A stretch of 50,193 nucleotides of DNA from Pseudomonas sp. (lineage in GTDB: Bacteria; Pseudomonadota; Gammaproteobacteria; Pseudomonadales; Pseudomonadaceae): NCBI RefSeq assembly GCF_030684895.1, contig NZ_JAUXXP010000074.1, positions 1 to 50,193 of the forward strand. The letters are read 5' to 3'. The first letter of the stretch is position 1. Every line of letters starts with the position of its first letter. Both the position numbers and the translations under genes were made by a program. Positions 18,614 to 30,671 of this stretch are shown in pieces. The notes below the pieces were generated by a model. The model worked only from the letters and a program-made list of their open reading frames with translations, ran no database searches and was not told where the DNA came from.

Positions 18614-19615
18614 TCAGGCGCTTTTCACCTGGCTGGCGGCCATTTCATACGCGGTTTGCAGGGCGACCTGCAGGCTGCCGCTGTCGATCTTGCCGCTACC
18701 GGCCAGGTCCAGTGCGGTGCCGTGGTCGACTGAGGTGCGGATGATGGGCAGGCCCAGGGTGATGTTTACCGCTGCGCCAAAGCCTTTGTATTTGAGCACC
18801 GGCAAGCCCTGGTCGTGGTACATCGCCAGCACCGCATCGCAATGCTCAAGGTGCTTGGGGGTGAACAGGGTGTCGGCGGGTAGCGGGCCGATCAGGTCGA
18901 TACCTTCGCTGCGCAGTTGCTGCAGGGTGGGCTCGATCACTTCGATCTCCTCCCGGCCCAGGTGGCCGCCTTCACCCGCATGTGGGTTGAGGCCGCAAAC
19001 CAGAATACGCGGCTGGGCGATGGCGAATTTTGTGCGCAGGTCATGGTCGAGAATACGTGTGACCCGGCTGAGGCGCTCAGGGGTGATGGCTGCGGCCACA
19101 TCCTTGAGTGGCAGGTGCGTCGTCACCAGCGCCACGCGCAGGCCGTGGGTGGCGAGCATCATCACCACCTGCGCGGTGTGGGTCAGCTCGGCAAGAAATT
19201 CGGTATGGCCGGAGAAGGCAATACCGGCGTCGTTGATCACGCCTTTGTGCACGGGGGCGGTGATCATCCCTGCGAAGTGCCCGTCGATGCAGCCTTGCCC
19301 GGCACGTGTCAGGGTTTGCAGTACATAGGCGGCGTTAGCGTTGTTCAGTTGACCGGGAATGACCGTTGCTGCCAATGGTGTGTCCCAGACATACAGGCTG
19401 CCGGAAGCGGCGGCCTGCTGCGGCCAGGCTGCGGGGCTGACGCTAATCAGCTGGATGTTCAGGCCTAGCAGTTTCGCGCGGTCGGCCAGCAGTTGTTGGC
19501 TGGCTATTGCGATGATCGGGTGTGGTTGTGCTTCGCGTGCCAGCAGCAGGCACAGGTCAGGGCCTATGCCTGCAGGCTCGCCGGGAGTCAGTGCGAAAAG
19601 GCGGGGCGTGGTCAT
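18614..19615 (-). CDS. pdxA: 4-hydroxythreonine-4-phosphate dehydrogenase PdxA
   Basis: Oxidises 4-phosphohydroxy-L-threonine with NAD(P)+ in pyridoxal 5'-phosphate synthesis. The 333-residue protein begins [20 protein letters not shown]. Metal ligands are seen in [21 protein letters not shown] and [21 protein letters not shown] lies upstream of the ATG. It sits between surA and rsmA as in E. coli. A strong terminator separates it from surA, so it must rely on read-through or its own promoter in the 80 bases before it. Confidence 0.96.
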   Translation of the reverse strand: MTTPRLFALTPGEPAGIGPDLCLLLAREAQPHPIIAIASQQLLADRAKLLGLNIQLISVSPAAWPQQAAASGSLYVWDTPLAATVIPGQLNNANAAYVLQTLTRAGQGCIDGHFAGMITAPVHKGVINDAGIAFSGHTEFLAELTHTAQVVMMLATHGLRVALVTTHLPLKDVAAAITPERLSRVTRILDHDLRTKFAIAQPRILVCGLNPHAGEGGHLGREEIEVIEPTLQQLRSEGIDLIGPLPADTLFTPKHLEHCDAVLAMYHDQGLPVLKYKGFGAAVNITLGLPIIRTSVDHGTALDLAGSGKIDSGSLQVALQTAYEMAASQVKSA

Positions 19616-19692
19616 TGGGAAGCTCTCCGTGGCTATGCGCCAACTCTGTTAGTGCGGCGGCGGTTAGTAAAGAGACGCGTTATTAGCGGGCG

Positions 19693-19731
19693 AAAAAAAG
19701 CCCGGCTCTGCGTGTGCATAAAGCCGGGCTT
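19693..19731 (-). terminator. Intrinsic terminator after surA
   Basis: On the minus strand AAGCCCGGCT pairs exactly with AGCCGGGCTT (10 bp), followed by a run of seven T. It lies between surA and pdxA. Confidence 0.85.
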
Positions 19732-19772
19732 GATTTGTTGCGTACGCTAGCTGCGTCCGCGTGCTAGGTCGA

Positions 19773-21065
19773 TCAGAGCTTGCTCTCGACGTAGGCTTCG
19801 TCGCGGATCTGGCGTAGCCAGGCCTGCAGTTCTTCATCGTACTTGCGGTTGCGCAGCACGGTCATCGCCTGCTGCTCGCGGTATTGCGCGCTGCTGTCGG
19901 TGGCGCGGCGGCCCATGACTTCCAAGACGTGCCAGCCGTAAGGGCTCTTGAAGGGTTTGGACAGCTCGCCAGCTGGCGTGTTGTTCATCACCTCGCGGAA
20001 CTCGGGCACCAATACGTTCGGGTCGATCCAGCTCAGGGTGCCGCCGTTCAGCGCCGAGCCAGGGTCTTCAGAGAAGTTCTTCGCCAGTTCAGCGAAGTCT
20101 TCCCCAGCCAGGATGCGCTGGTGCAGACGCTCGACCAGGCGTTTGGTTTCGGCTTCGCTACGGATTTCACTAGGCTTGATCAGGATATGGCGAACATTCA
20201 CTTCGTCACGTACCTGGCTGTCGCCGCCGCGTTTTTCCAGCAGCTTGATCATGATAAAGCCGCCTGGGGTACGCATCGGCTCAGTTACCTGGCCGACCGA
20301 CAAGGCGCTAAGCATGCTGTCGAAGGGCGGTGGCAGCTGTCCGGCTTTACGCCAGCCCATCTCGCCGCCTTCCAACGCGGTTTCACTGGCTGAGCGGGCA
20401 ATAGCCAGCTGGGCGAAATCAGCGCCTTGCTGCAATTGCTGATAGAGATCGCGGGCCTGACGGTCAGCGGCCTGGATGTCCTGCGGGGAGGCGCTTTCGG
20501 GTACTGGAATCAGGATGTTGGCCAGGCGGAACTCTTCCGACAGCTGCATCTTGCCCATGTCCGAGGCGAGGAAGTTCTGCACTTCCTGATCGGTCACCTG
20601 AATGCGTTCTGCCACGCGGCGTTGGCGCACACGGCTGATAATCATCTCGCGACGTACCTGGTCACGTGCATCGGTATACGACAGACCATCTGCCGCCAAA
20701 GCAGCGCGGAACTGCTCGATGCTCATGCCGTTGCGCTGGGCAATGGTGCCGATGGCCTGGTTCAGTTCTTCGTCAGTGATGCGAATGCCGGAGCGCTCGC
20801 CAATCTGCAACTGGATGTTCTCGATAATCAGGCGCTCAAGCACCTGCTGGCTGAGCACATGCTCAGGCGGCAGGGCTGCACCGCGCTGGGTGATGGTTTG
20901 CTGCACTTCACGCAAGCGTGAATCGAGCTGGCTTTGCATCACCACATCATTGTCGACAATCGCTACAACGCGGTTGAGTGGTTGAACCGCAGCATTTGCC
21001 GCGGTACCCAGAAACAGCGCGCCCAACAGCAGGGGGCGCACGCAATCAGAAAGCTTGATCTTCAC
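19773..21065 (-). CDS. surA: Periplasmic chaperone/peptidyl-prolyl isomerase SurA
   Basis: Main periplasmic chaperone for outer-membrane beta-barrels, including the upstream partner LptD. The 430-residue protein has a signal peptide ending near TAANA, the N-terminal chaperone domain ([16 protein letters not shown]) and two parvulin domains (about 175-275 and 285-385). It ends with a C-terminal helix. I chose GTG 21065 because it gives [15 protein letters not shown] and 430 residues, equal to P. aeruginosa SurA as I recall it. GTG 21071 is an alternative with better-spaced AAGG. The start lies 20 bases inside lptD, so the genes are coupled. Confidence 0.94.
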   Translation of the reverse strand: MKIKLSDCVRPLLLGALFLGTAANAAVQPLNRVVAIVDNDVVMQSQLDSRLREVQQTITQRGAALPPEHVLSQQVLERLIIENIQLQIGERSGIRITDEELNQAIGTIAQRNGMSIEQFRAALAADGLSYTDARDQVRREMIISRVRQRRVAERIQVTDQEVQNFLASDMGKMQLSEEFRLANILIPVPESASPQDIQAADRQARDLYQQLQQGADFAQLAIARSASETALEGGEMGWRKAGQLPPPFDSMLSALSVGQVTEPMRTPGGFIMIKLLEKRGGDSQVRDEVNVRHILIKPSEIRSEAETKRLVERLHQRILAGEDFAELAKNFSEDPGSALNGGTLSWIDPNVLVPEFREVMNNTPAGELSKPFKSPYGWHVLEVMGRRATDSSAQYREQQAMTVLRNRKYDEELQAWLRQIRDEAYVESKL

Positions 21066-23835
21066 GTTCACGATAACCTTGAATGCCTTGGTCGAGGAAA
21101 GTCTCAACTTTATTGCCGACTACGCCACCCAGACCTTTGAGTACGATCTGCAAGAAGATGCCGCGATCAGCCTGGTCGTTCAGTGACGGATTCAGGCTGA
21201 CTTCGTCGTAGTCGATCCAGTAGCGGTTGATCAGGCGCAGTTTCCAGCAGCAGCTGTCGTACTCGAAGCCGGCGAAGGCTTCCAAAGTACGGTCGCGACC
21301 ATAGTCATACTGCCAGCGGGAAATCACGCTCCACTGCGGCACGATCGGCCAGATAACCGAGAAATCGTGCTGGCTGATCTTGTAGTAGTCCTTGATGTAT
21401 TCAGGGCTGCCAGGTGTGCCGTAATCGCTACCGAAACCCCACTCACCTTTGGCTTCGTCAAAGCGTACGCTGTCGTTGCGGTAGCGATAGCCTGCGTTGA
21501 CCACCTTGTTCGGGTTGTCTTCTGGCTGGTAATGGAACATTGCGCTACCCGAACGGGTGCTGCCGCTATCCGGATCCCAGTTGAAGTCCGAAGAGAAGCG
21601 CCAGTCACGGTTAAAGCGATACAGGTATTCAAGCGCATAAGGCGATACCGATGCCGTTGCGTCGCCGCGGGTGCGGTAATCAATGCCTGGCAACTGCACC
21701 TGGCGGTCTTCAAAGTAGAAGGCTTGGCCAATGCTGAAACGCTGACGTTCAAAACCATTTGGCTCAATCCAGCGATTGGTCACACCCAGAGAGAGTTTGT
21801 TCTCGTCGCCGATACGATCCTTGCCGGAGAAGCGGTTTTCACGCCACAGCGAGGAATAGCTGAATGTGCTCTCGCCAGTGTCGAAGACCGGGATATCGGT
21901 CTGGTCTTCTTCGGGAACATAGAGGTAGAACAGGCGTGGCTCCAGTGTTTGGCGATAGTTCTTGCCAAACCACTGGGTGTCGCGGTCGAAGTACAGGCCG
22001 CTATCCAGGCTAAACATGCCTACGCCGCGGCTTTGGCTGCTCTTGTATTCCTGCTCTGCAAGCAGCGTATTTTTGCCTTGCTGATCCAGAGTCAGGTCAT
22101 AGTTGGTTTGCAGGTACTTAACTTGAGGCTTGATAAAGCCCCAGTTCCAGTTCAGTGGCAGGCTCACGGCCGGTTCTGCGTGTAAACGCTCGCCGTTGGC
22201 GCGAGCCAGGCCTTGCAGGCGAGTGTCATACCACGGCGTGCCGACTGTGCCATCGGCGTTGAGTGGGCCGCCGTCCTCATCAATAAAGTTACCTTTACGC
22301 AGACTGCGGTCAAAGCGCACATATTCCGTGCCGTAACTGAAGTTCACCCCAGCTGGCTTAAATGGCAGTACGCCATCCAGAGTCAGTTGCGGTAAGCGGT
22401 TGTATGGGGTGACGTCAGTAATGTTCGCCAGCTCATAGGCATGCGCATTCAAGCGCGCGGTATAGCTGTCGCCACGATAGGTCAAGGTGCCGCGCTGATT
22501 GACGTAGCTGGTGGCGCCGACGCCCAAATCAGTGTTCAGATCCTGGAAGTAATACGGATCGCTGATATCGGTGTAGTCGACTTCGGCCAGCAGGCGTGAG
22601 GTAAGGCCAGTCTTGTGCTGCCAGCTGTACATCCAGCGCTGATCTTCATAATCAGACTGCAGTTTGCGGTCGTCATTGCTGTCTTGCAGGAATGCGCCGC
22701 CAACCTGGCCTTCGCTGTTCTTGGTGAGGTAGCGGAATTCGCCTTCCATCAGCAAGCCGCGATCACTCATATAGGTTGGGTACAGCGTGGCGTCGTAGTT
22801 CGGCGCCAGGTTGAAGTAATACGGTGTTTGCAACGTCAAGCCGTTATCGCTCGAGCTGCCGATGCTCGGCGGCAGGAAGCCTGACTGGCGACGGTCATCA
22901 ATCGGGAAGTAGATATAAGGTGTGTAGAACACCGGAATATTCTTCACGCGCAGGGTGACGTTGGTCGCGGTGCCAAAACCGGTGGCCGGGTTCAGGGTGA
23001 TGTTGTTGCCCTTCAAGTGCCAGGCGTTGCTGCCTGGTTCGCAGCTAGTGTACGTGCCATCTTTTAGGCGGATAATCGCGCTTTCTTCGCGCTTGGCATA
23101 GAGCGCATTGCCGCGGATATGGCTCTTGTGCAGCACGTATTCGGCGTTATCAACTTTGGCTTCACCGTTGTCCAGTTGCAGCTCGGCGCGGTCACCCACG
23201 ACCAGCATGCCCTGATCACGCAGGCGCACATTACCGATCAGCTCACCGCGGTTTTCCGCCTGACGCAGGTTGGCTTCATCCGCCTCGACCTGCATGCCGG
23301 CCTGGCGCAAGACCACATCACCGGCGAGGGTGGCGACTTGCTCTTCCTGCTCATAGCGCGAGGCTTTGGCCGATACGAACATCGGCGCTTCATCCATCGG
23401 CGTCTTGTCGTCCATGCCCGGGCGCATCGGCTCTATGTACGCGCCTGCGCAGTAGGGGCCGGCTTCTGCCAATTGAGCGGCGCTGAGATTTTCTCGCGGC
23501 ACCCAGTCCAGGTGGCTGAAATCGGCGCTGCGCGAGGCGAGGCCTTTGCCACGGCTTTCAGTCACCAGGGTCGCTTGCGCGGCTTTCCCCTGAGGTGCTT
23601 CGGTGCCACTTTCGCCAGCTTTGTTGCTGGCAACCGAATCACGTTGTACTGGCCGTGCTGGCAGTGCAGCATTGCTGGTCTTCGGGGCGCATGCCCAGCC
23701 GCCGGTGGCGGAAACCTGGCAATCGTACTGCTCGGCAGCGATAGCAAAAGGAACGGCTAAAGGTTGTAGCGCCAGAAGGCTGCCAGTGACCAGTAGAGGG
23801 AATTTTTTACGAAACGCGGGGTATTTTACTGCCAT
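21046..23835 (-). CDS. lptD: LPS-assembly outer-membrane protein LptD
   Basis: Outer-membrane beta-barrel that, with the lipoprotein LptE, inserts lipopolysaccharide into the outer leaflet. The 929-residue protein has a signal peptide ([20 protein letters not shown]..., cleavage near AIA-AEQYD). A low-complexity stretch follows (about 50-100). The periplasmic OstA jellyroll domain is at about 160-290, and the C-terminal 26-strand barrel starts with [20 protein letters not shown] chose ATG 23835 by signal peptide position. First gene of lptD-surA-pdxA-rsmA-apaG-apaH-glpE; divergent from amgK with 125 bases between. Confidence 0.96.
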   Translation of the reverse strand: MAVKYPAFRKKFPLLVTGSLLALQPLAVPFAIAAEQYDCQVSATGGWACAPKTSNAALPARPVQRDSVASNKAGESGTEAPQGKAAQATLVTESRGKGLASRSADFSHLDWVPRENLSAAQLAEAGPYCAGAYIEPMRPGMDDKTPMDEAPMFVSAKASRYEQEEQVATLAGDVVLRQAGMQVEADEANLRQAENRGELIGNVRLRDQGMLVVGDRAELQLDNGEAKVDNAEYVLHKSHIRGNALYAKREESAIIRLKDGTYTSCEPGSNAWHLKGNNITLNPATGFGTATNVTLRVKNIPVFYTPYIYFPIDDRRQSGFLPPSIGSSSDNGLTLQTPYYFNLAPNYDATLYPTYMSDRGLLMEGEFRYLTKNSEGQVGGAFLQDSNDDRKLQSDYEDQRWMYSWQHKTGLTSRLLAEVDYTDISDPYYFQDLNTDLGVGATSYVNQRGTLTYRGDSYTARLNAHAYELANITDVTPYNRLPQLTLDGVLPFKPAGVNFSYGTEYVRFDRSLRKGNFIDEDGGPLNADGTVGTPWYDTRLQGLARANGERLHAEPAVSLPLNWNWGFIKPQVKYLQTNYDLTLDQQGKNTLLAEQEYKSSQSRGVGMFSLDSGLYFDRDTQWFGKNYRQTLEPRLFYLYVPEEDQTDIPVFDTGESTFSYSSLWRENRFSGKDRIGDENKLSLGVTNRWIEPNGFERQRFSIGQAFYFEDRQVQLPGIDYRTRGDATASVSPYALEYLYRFNRDWRFSSDFNWDPDSGSTRSGSAMFHYQPEDNPNKVVNAGYRYRNDSVRFDEAKGEWGFGSDYGTPGSPEYIKDYYKISQHDFSVIWPIVPQWSVISRWQYDYGRDRTLEAFAGFEYDSCCWKLRLINRYWIDYDEVSLNPSLNDQADRGIFLQIVLKGLGGVVGNKVETFLDQGIQGYREREDQAF

Positions 23836-23960
23836 CTTATTTTTTCCGGGCTTCCTGCGCGCCATTGGCCCTGAGGCCGCACGCCTCTCGATGGGCTTGA
23901 AAAGATGCTGGATAATAAAGCATGACCCGCGCAACGGCTAGCGCCGTCGGAGACCTTGTA

Positions 23961-25645
<1,685 letters not shown>

Positions 25646-25646
25646 G

Positions 25647-26408
25647 ATGATTTGGCCTGTGACCCTTCTCGGGGCGGTTGCCGGGCTGGCGGTGGCCAGT
25701 ATTCCGGGTGCCATGCTCGGCGGTTTGCTGGGGCAGGTACTGGATAGACGCTTGCGCCTGCAGTCCTGGGCGGCCTTGCGGGAGCGCCTGGGCGGCCGTG
25801 CCGGGGGGCGTGACGAGTGGCTACTATTCGTACTTTTGGGGCGCTTGGCCAAGAGCGGTGGTCGCGTGCTGCCGGCGCATATCCAGCAGGCGCGGGCGGA
25901 AATGCAGCGCCTGGGACTGGATGCAGAGGGGCAGCGCCAGGCCATCGCGGCTTTTGCTCGGGGCAAGACCGGGCGCGACAGTTTGCGCGTGCCGCTGCGG
26001 CGCCAGCACGCGCGAAGTGAAATGCTGATGCGCGCGTGCTGGCGAATGGCCTGGGTGGATGGTCAGGTTGGGCAGGCCGAGCGCGAGCTAATTATGCTCT
26101 GGGGCAAGTGGCTGCAGGTTTCATCAGCGATCCAGGCGCAGCTGAGTGACGCCTACGCGCCGCCGCAGGGGCCGCTGGTCTCGACGGCCAGCAACGCCTA
26201 TCAACGCGCCCTGAACCTGTTGAATGTAAATGCCGATGCCGAGCCTGCGCAGATCAAGCAGGCCTATCGGCGCTTATTGAGTCGCCATCATCCGGACAAG
26301 CTGGCGGGCAGCGGCGCCACGCCAGAGCGGGTGCGCGAGGCGACTGAACGCACCCGTGAACTGCACCAGGCCTATGATCTGATTCGCCAGCGTCACGGCT
26401 TTCGCTAG
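25647..26408 (+). CDS. djlA: DjlA-like membrane J-domain co-chaperone with TerB domain
   Basis: Membrane-anchored DnaK co-chaperone of the DjlA type. The 253-residue protein has an N-terminal hydrophobic, Gly-rich segment (about 3-28, with GAVAGLAVASIPGAMLGGLL). A TerB-like helical domain follows (about 50-165). A C-terminal J domain (about 190-253) carries the HPD motif in SRHHPDKLAG. The start is one base past the murU stop (TAGGATG). Three bases separate its end from a convergent DUF3530 gene. The symbol is given by domain order, not by experiment. Confidence 0.85.
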   Translation: MIWPVTLLGAVAGLAVASIPGAMLGGLLGQVLDRRLRLQSWAALRERLGGRAGGRDEWLLFVLLGRLAKSGGRVLPAHIQQARAEMQRLGLDAEGQRQAIAAFARGKTGRDSLRVPLRRQHARSEMLMRACWRMAWVDGQVGQAERELIMLWGKWLQVSSAIQAQLSDAYAPPQGPLVSTASNAYQRALNLLNVNADAEPAQIKQAYRRLLSRHHPDKLAGSGATPERVREATERTRELHQAYDLIRQRHGFR

Positions 26409-26411
26409 GCT

Positions 26412-27446
26412 CTATTTCGCCTGCAGCTTTAGCGTCAGCCAGCCACGAATGCGGCGGTAGAGCTGTTCCTGTTCCGCTTCGCGGTTGCCCGGCAGGGCCT
26501 TCATGGCGATCTGTATATAGGCGGGATGCTTCTGCCGTTTGCTGGCTTGCGAGCGTTTAAGTGCGGCCTGGCGGTCGGCGGGCAGGTCCTTGTAGTAGAA
26601 GTCGCCGGTGGCCAGCTGCAGTTGCGGAATCAGTTCATCCAGTGGCGGGGTATAGCCGGCGGGCAATTGTGCGGCGACCAGCAGCAGATTCTGAACATTG
26701 GCTGGCTTGCGTTCGGCCAGGTAGCGTGCGGCCCAGTAAGCGCCGCTGCCGTGGCCGAGTAGCACGATGGTCTTGGCTTGTTGTTGCTCGGCAAAGGCAA
26801 TGGCCGACTCGATGCGTGCCAATACGCGTTCGGCATGGGCGTTCTGTTGCGCCTCAATGGTTTTCACTTTGCTCGCCGCAGTCTCGGCGCTGTCGATCTG
26901 GCTGTTGCTGGTTTGCCCAGCGGCTTCATCTGTCGCAGGGCTGTTCTCGGCGTCATCCGCTGTTGGCGCCTCAGCGGCGTCAGCTGCCGCTTCTTCTGTT
27001 GGGGGCGTAGTCGCGGGTTCGGCGCTGCGCAGTGGCGGCGCATCGCTGCTGGGGTCGGGCAGGGTCAGGCTGAGGCTGTGCCAGCCCGCATTGGGCAGCT
27101 TGCTGCGCAAGGGGCCTACGCTTTGCGGCCAGTCGGCGCTTTCATCGTCGCCCGGCAGGATAATCACCGCGCCGCTGGGCTCGGCGACATTGGCAGGTAG
27201 CCAGAGGGCCAGGAAGCGTTCGTTGCCCGCTTGCAGTTGCTGCTGTTCCTTTTGCTCCAGGCGCTGTTCCAGTGCGGTGGCTTCCACCTCGCTGCGTTCG
27301 GCTAGGGGCGCACGTACCTCTTCCGTCGGCTCGGTTGAGTTGCCCGTGGCGGCGGTGGCTGCTTCTGCAGGTGTCTCTTCTTCCGCCTGCAGTGGGCTGA
27401 TTGCTAGCAGCAGGCTCAGGGCAAGGGTGGCGGGGCGCGAAAACAT
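26412..27446 (-). CDS. DUF3530 family exported protein, alpha/beta-hydrolase-like
   Basis: Function unknown. The 344-residue protein has a signal peptide (MFSRPATLALSLLLAISPLQ, cut near AEEE) and a Glu/Gln-rich helical stretch (about 48-75). A hydrolase-like start, GAVIILPGDDESADWP, precedes a long Ala/Glu/Thr-rich insert (about 140-205). At the place of the nucleophile elbow it reads GHGSG (231-235), where active serine hydrolases have GxSxG. The central residue is Gly, so ordinary esterase activity is doubtful unless the neighbouring Ser serves. It is transcribed alone, convergent with djlA. Confidence 0.75.
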   Translation of the reverse strand: MFSRPATLALSLLLAISPLQAEEETPAEAATAATGNSTEPTEEVRAPLAERSEVEATALEQRLEQKEQQQLQAGNERFLALWLPANVAEPSGAVIILPGDDESADWPQSVGPLRSKLPNAGWHSLSLTLPDPSSDAPPLRSAEPATTPPTEEAAADAAEAPTADDAENSPATDEAAGQTSNSQIDSAETAASKVKTIEAQQNAHAERVLARIESAIAFAEQQQAKTIVLLGHGSGAYWAARYLAERKPANVQNLLLVAAQLPAGYTPPLDELIPQLQLATGDFYYKDLPADRQAALKRSQASKRQKHPAYIQIAMKALPGNREAEQEQLYRRIRGWLTLKLQAK

Positions 27447-27543
27447 GGGGATCTCCAGCGAACATCGGGTCTCAGCAGCCTAGCCTTTTCCGCTCGGCTT
27501 TGTCAGGTGTCGCTCACGCGCGCCAGGCCTTGGATCGGGCTGG

Positions 27544-27549
27544 TACAAT
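27544..27549 (+). promoter_or_regulatory. Possible -10 element of rpe
   Basis: TACAAT followed by GCGCGCC lies 33 bases before the rpe start. No good -35 hexamer is present 16-18 bases upstream, so this is only a partial promoter match. Confidence 0.35.
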
Positions 27550-27582
27550 GCGCGCCTTCCGTGAATGCCACCGAGGTGCGCT

Positions 27583-28257
27583 ATGCAACCCTTCGCCATT
27601 GCTCCGTCGATTCTTTCCGCTGACTTCGCTCGCCTGGGTGAGGAAGTGGATAAGGTGCTCGCCGCCGGTGCTGACATCGTGCACTTCGATGTAATGGACA
27701 ACCACTATGTGCCCAACCTGACCATTGGCCCGATGGTCTGCGCGGCGCTGCGCAAGTACGGCATCACCGCGCCGATTGACGCGCATCTGATGGTCAAACC
27801 GGTGGATCGCATCATTGGTGACTTTATCGAGGCGGGCGCCAGCTATATCACCTTTCACCCCGAGGCCAGCGAGCATATCGACCGCTCCCTGCAACTGATC
27901 CGTGATGGCGGCTGCAAGGCCGGCCTGGTGTTCAACCCGGCCACCCCGCTGGAGGTGCTCAAGCACGTCATGGACAAGGTCGACATGATTTTGCTGATGA
28001 GCGTCAACCCAGGCTTCGGCGGGCAGAAGTTTATTCCCCATACCTTGGAGAAGCTCCAAGAGGCGCGTGCGCTGATCGACGCATCGGGGCGTGATATTCG
28101 TCTGGAAATTGATGGTGGGGTCAATGTGCAGAACATCCGCGAAATCGCCGCGGCAGGCGCCGACACCTTTGTCGCCGGCTCGGCGATTTTCAATCAGCCG
28201 GATTACAAAGCCGTTATCGACGCCATGCGCGCCGAGCTGGCCCAGGCGCGCGGGTGA
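27583..28257 (+). CDS. rpe: Ribulose-phosphate 3-epimerase
   Basis: Interconverts ribulose 5-phosphate and xylulose 5-phosphate in the pentose phosphate pathway. The 224-residue TIM barrel shows the family blocks [49 protein letters not shown] and LEIDGGV, with the metal His and Asp residues in place. GAGG lies six bases before the chosen ATG. It overlaps gph by four bases (GTGA). The rpe-gph-trpE order is the common gamma-proteobacterial one. Confidence 0.97.
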   Translation: MQPFAIAPSILSADFARLGEEVDKVLAAGADIVHFDVMDNHYVPNLTIGPMVCAALRKYGITAPIDAHLMVKPVDRIIGDFIEAGASYITFHPEASEHIDRSLQLIRDGGCKAGLVFNPATPLEVLKHVMDKVDMILLMSVNPGFGGQKFIPHTLEKLQEARALIDASGRDIRLEIDGGVNVQNIREIAAAGADTFVAGSAIFNQPDYKAVIDAMRAELAQARG

Positions 28258-28964
28258 GTATGCTGCGCGAGCTGTTCCAGGGTGAGTTGCCGCGTCTGGT
28301 GATGTTTGATCTGGACGGCACCCTGGTGGATTCGGTGCCGGATTTGGCCGCCGCCATCGACAAGACCTTGCTATCGCTCGGTCTGCCGGTAGCGGGCATC
28401 GAACAGGTGCGCGATTGGGTCGGCAATGGCGCACGGGTGCTGGTGCGCCGCGCCCTGGCGGGCGGCCTGCAGCATGAGCATATAGATGAGGCCCGCACCG
28501 AGCAGGCGCTGGAGCTGTTTATGCAGCACTACGCCGAAAGCCACGCCCTGACCCAGGTCTATCCTGGCGTGCGACCCACCCTGGATTGGCTGCGCGAGCA
28601 ACGGGTCGAGCTGGCCATTGTCACCAACAAGCCTGAGCGCTTTGTCGCGCCGCTGCTGGATGAAAAGGGCCTGGGTGGCTATTTCCGCTGGATTATCGGC
28701 GGTGACACCTTGCCGCAGCAGAAGCCCGACCCGGCGGCGCTGCTGCATGTGCTGCAACTGGCACGGGTGGAGGCGGCGCAGGCACTGTTTGTCGGCGACT
28801 CGCGCAATGACGTGCTGGCGGCCAAGGCGGCTGGCATCGTCTGTGCGGCCCTGAACTACGGCTATAACCATGGTCGGCCGATTGCCGAGGAGAATCCGGC
28901 GCGAGTGCTGGATAGTCTGTGCGAGCTATTGCCGGTTACCGCGTCGCCGGGGTTTGCGGGTTGA
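28254..28964 (+). CDS. gph: Phosphoglycolate phosphatase
   Basis: HAD-superfamily enzyme that removes 2-phosphoglycolate formed in DNA repair. The 236-residue protein has motif [14 protein letters not shown], motif [10 protein letters not shown], and motif III with [17 protein letters not shown] 28254 is chosen because it gives [15 protein letters not shown], aligned in length with the pseudomonad protein, and overlaps the rpe stop. ATG 28260 is an alternative. A promoter for trpE begins in its stop codon. Confidence 0.94.
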   Translation: MSMLRELFQGELPRLVMFDLDGTLVDSVPDLAAAIDKTLLSLGLPVAGIEQVRDWVGNGARVLVRRALAGGLQHEHIDEARTEQALELFMQHYAESHALTQVYPGVRPTLDWLREQRVELAIVTNKPERFVAPLLDEKGLGGYFRWIIGGDTLPQQKPDPAALLHVLQLARVEAAQALFVGDSRNDVLAAKAAGIVCAALNYGYNHGRPIAEENPARVLDSLCELLPVTASPGFAG

Positions 28965-28989
28965 TTCGCTTCCGGCCCTGCGCTAGTGT
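28961..28989 (+). promoter_or_regulatory. Predicted sigma-70 promoter of trpE
   Basis: TTGATT (28961-28966), a 17-base spacer and TAGTGT (28984-28989). The -35 overlaps the gph stop codon. Transcription from here would begin shortly before the trp leader frame. Confidence 0.5.
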
Positions 28990-29029
28990 GGCCGAACTTC
29001 AATCCCGCCTGAATTAAGAGAGCTTCGTG

Positions 29030-29110
29030 GTGGTTACCTGCACGCGCTGGTCGGCAAGCACCGACATGAAAATCATCAAGGCCCTGGCCCGTTGGCGCTG
29101 GCGCCCCTGA
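29030..29110 (+). CDS. trpL: Probable trp leader peptide with three Trp codons
   Basis: A 26-codon frame from GTG 29030 to TGA 29108-29110 holds three TGG codons: one at 29048-29050 and two near the end in ARWRWRP. GAGAG lies seven bases before this GTG. A second GTG at 29027 and an in-frame ATG at 29066 (MKIIKALARWRWRP) are other possible starts. It lies between a predicted promoter and trpE. Ribosome stalling at the paired Trp codons would fit attenuation, which has been reported for trpE in P. putida. The peptide is inferred and was not matched to a database entry. Confidence 0.65.
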   Translation: MVTCTRWSASTDMKIIKALARWRWRP

Positions 29111-29120
29111 CCTGATCTTG

Positions 29121-29140
29121 GCCGCCTAGGCGGCGCGTTT
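29121..29140 (+). promoter_or_regulatory. Candidate attenuator hairpin before trpE
   Basis: GCCGC (29121-29125) and GCGGC (29130-29134) pair around CTAG, followed by GCGTTT. It starts ten bases after the leader stop codon, where a terminator hairpin would be expected. The T run is short, so termination would be weak or dependent on other factors. Confidence 0.45.
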
Positions 29141-29177
29141 GCACACGACCGAATTACCTCAAGCCACGAGGCTGATC

Positions 29178-30671
29178 ATGACCCGCGAAGAATTCCTGCG
29201 TTTAGCCGCTGCCGGCTATAACCGCATTCCTGTTGCCTGCGAAACCCTGGTGGATTTCGACACCCCGTTGTCCATCTACCTGAAGCTGGCCGACGAGGCC
29301 AATACCTACCTGCTCGAATCCGTCCAAGGCGGCGAGAAATGGGGGCGTTACTCCATTATCGGCCTGCCGGCCCGCACTGTGCTGCGGGCTTATGAGCACG
29401 ATGTGTCGATTACTGTTGATGGTGTGGAAGTCGAGCGCCATCACTGCGAAGACCCGCTGGACTTTGTTGAGCGATTCAAAGATCGCTACAAAGTGCCGAC
29501 CTTACCCGGCCTGCCGCGCTTTAACGGTGGCCTAGTGGGCTACTTTGGTTATGACAGCGTACGTTATGTAGAAAAGCGTCTAGCCAAATGTCCCAACCCA
29601 GATCCGCTGGGTAACCCGGATATTCTGTTAATGGTGTCCGATGCGGTGGTGGTGTTCGACAACCTCGCCGGCAAGATGCACGCGATTGTGCTGGCAGATC
29701 CCGCCGAGAACGATGCGTTTGAGCAAGGCCAAGCTCGTCTGCAGGAAATTTTGCATAAGTTGCGTCAGCCGATTACCCCGCGTTTGGGGGTTGACCTGAA
29801 TGCGCCCGCAGGTGCTGAGCCGACCTTCCGTTCCAGCTTTACCCGCGAGGACTACGAGCGCTCGGTGGATCGGATCAAGGAGTACATTCTGGCGGGTGAC
29901 TGCATGCAGGTGGTGCCCTCGCAGCGTATGTCCATTGACTTCAAGGCTGCGCCGATTGACCTGTACCGCGCTTTGCGCTGCATCAACCCAACGCCCTATA
30001 TGTACTTCTTCAATTTTGGCGACTTCCATGTGGTGGGTAGCTCGCCGGAAGTGCTGGTGCGTGTTGAGGACAATCTCATTACTGTACGGCCAATCGCGGG
30101 CACTCGTCCGCGCGGTGCCAATGAAGAGGCCGATTTGGCGCTGGAAGAGGATCTGCTTTCGGATGCCAAGGAAATTGCCGAGCACCTGATGTTGATCGAC
30201 CTGGGCCGTAACGATGTCGGCCGGGTTGCCAGCACCGGCAGCGTCAAACTCACCGAGAAAATGGTGATCGAGCGCTACTCCAACGTTATGCATATCGTCT
30301 CCAACGTGACTGGCCAGCTTAAAGAAGGCCTGACCGCGATGGATGCGTTGCGCGCGATTCTGCCAGCCGGCACTTTGTCTGGTGCCCCGAAGATTCGCGC
30401 CATGGAAATCATCGATGAGCTGGAACCGGTCAAGCGCGGTGTTTACGGCGGCGCGGTGGGCTATCTGGCCTGGAACGGCAATATGGACACCGCCATCGCC
30501 ATCCGTACGGCGGTGATCAAAGATGGCGAACTGCATGTGCAGGCCGGTGGTGGCATCGTTGCCGACTCGGTGCCCGCGTTGGAATGGGAGGAAACGCTGA
30601 ACAAGCGTCGCGCCATGTTCCGTGCTGTGGCGCTCGCCGAGCAAACCGTCCCTGACCAGTCCAAGCGCTGA
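29178..30671 (+). CDS. trpE: Anthranilate synthase component I
   Basis: Makes anthranilate from chorismate with ammonia from TrpG, the first committed step to tryptophan. The 497-residue protein has the N-terminal feedback motif [15 protein letters not shown] and the catalytic block [11 protein letters not shown]. Metal-binding residues lie in [10 protein letters not shown], and the C-terminal segment is [23 protein letters not shown] precedes ATG 29178, giving [15 protein letters not shown], the family start. It lies only 11 bases before trpG, so trpE-trpG-trpD-trpC can form one operon. A leader frame with Trp codons lies upstream. Confidence 0.97.
   Translation: MTREEFLRLAAAGYNRIPVACETLVDFDTPLSIYLKLADEANTYLLESVQGGEKWGRYSIIGLPARTVLRAYEHDVSITVDGVEVERHHCEDPLDFVERFKDRYKVPTLPGLPRFNGGLVGYFGYDSVRYVEKRLAKCPNPDPLGNPDILLMVSDAVVVFDNLAGKMHAIVLADPAENDAFEQGQARLQEILHKLRQPITPRLGVDLNAPAGAEPTFRSSFTREDYERSVDRIKEYILAGDCMQVVPSQRMSIDFKAAPIDLYRALRCINPTPYMYFFNFGDFHVVGSSPEVLVRVEDNLITVRPIAGTRPRGANEEADLALEEDLLSDAKEIAEHLMLIDLGRNDVGRVASTGSVKLTEKMVIERYSNVMHIVSNVTGQLKEGLTAMDALRAILPAGTLSGAPKIRAMEIIDELEPVKRGVYGGAVGYLAWNGNMDTAIAIRTAVIKDGELHVQAGGGIVADSVPALEWEETLNKRRAMFRAVALAEQTVPDQSKR

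Noticed and set aside
21367..22185. 272-codon plus-strand frame opposite lptD
   Set aside because: Valine/alanine-rich mirror of beta-barrel codons; no homology seen.
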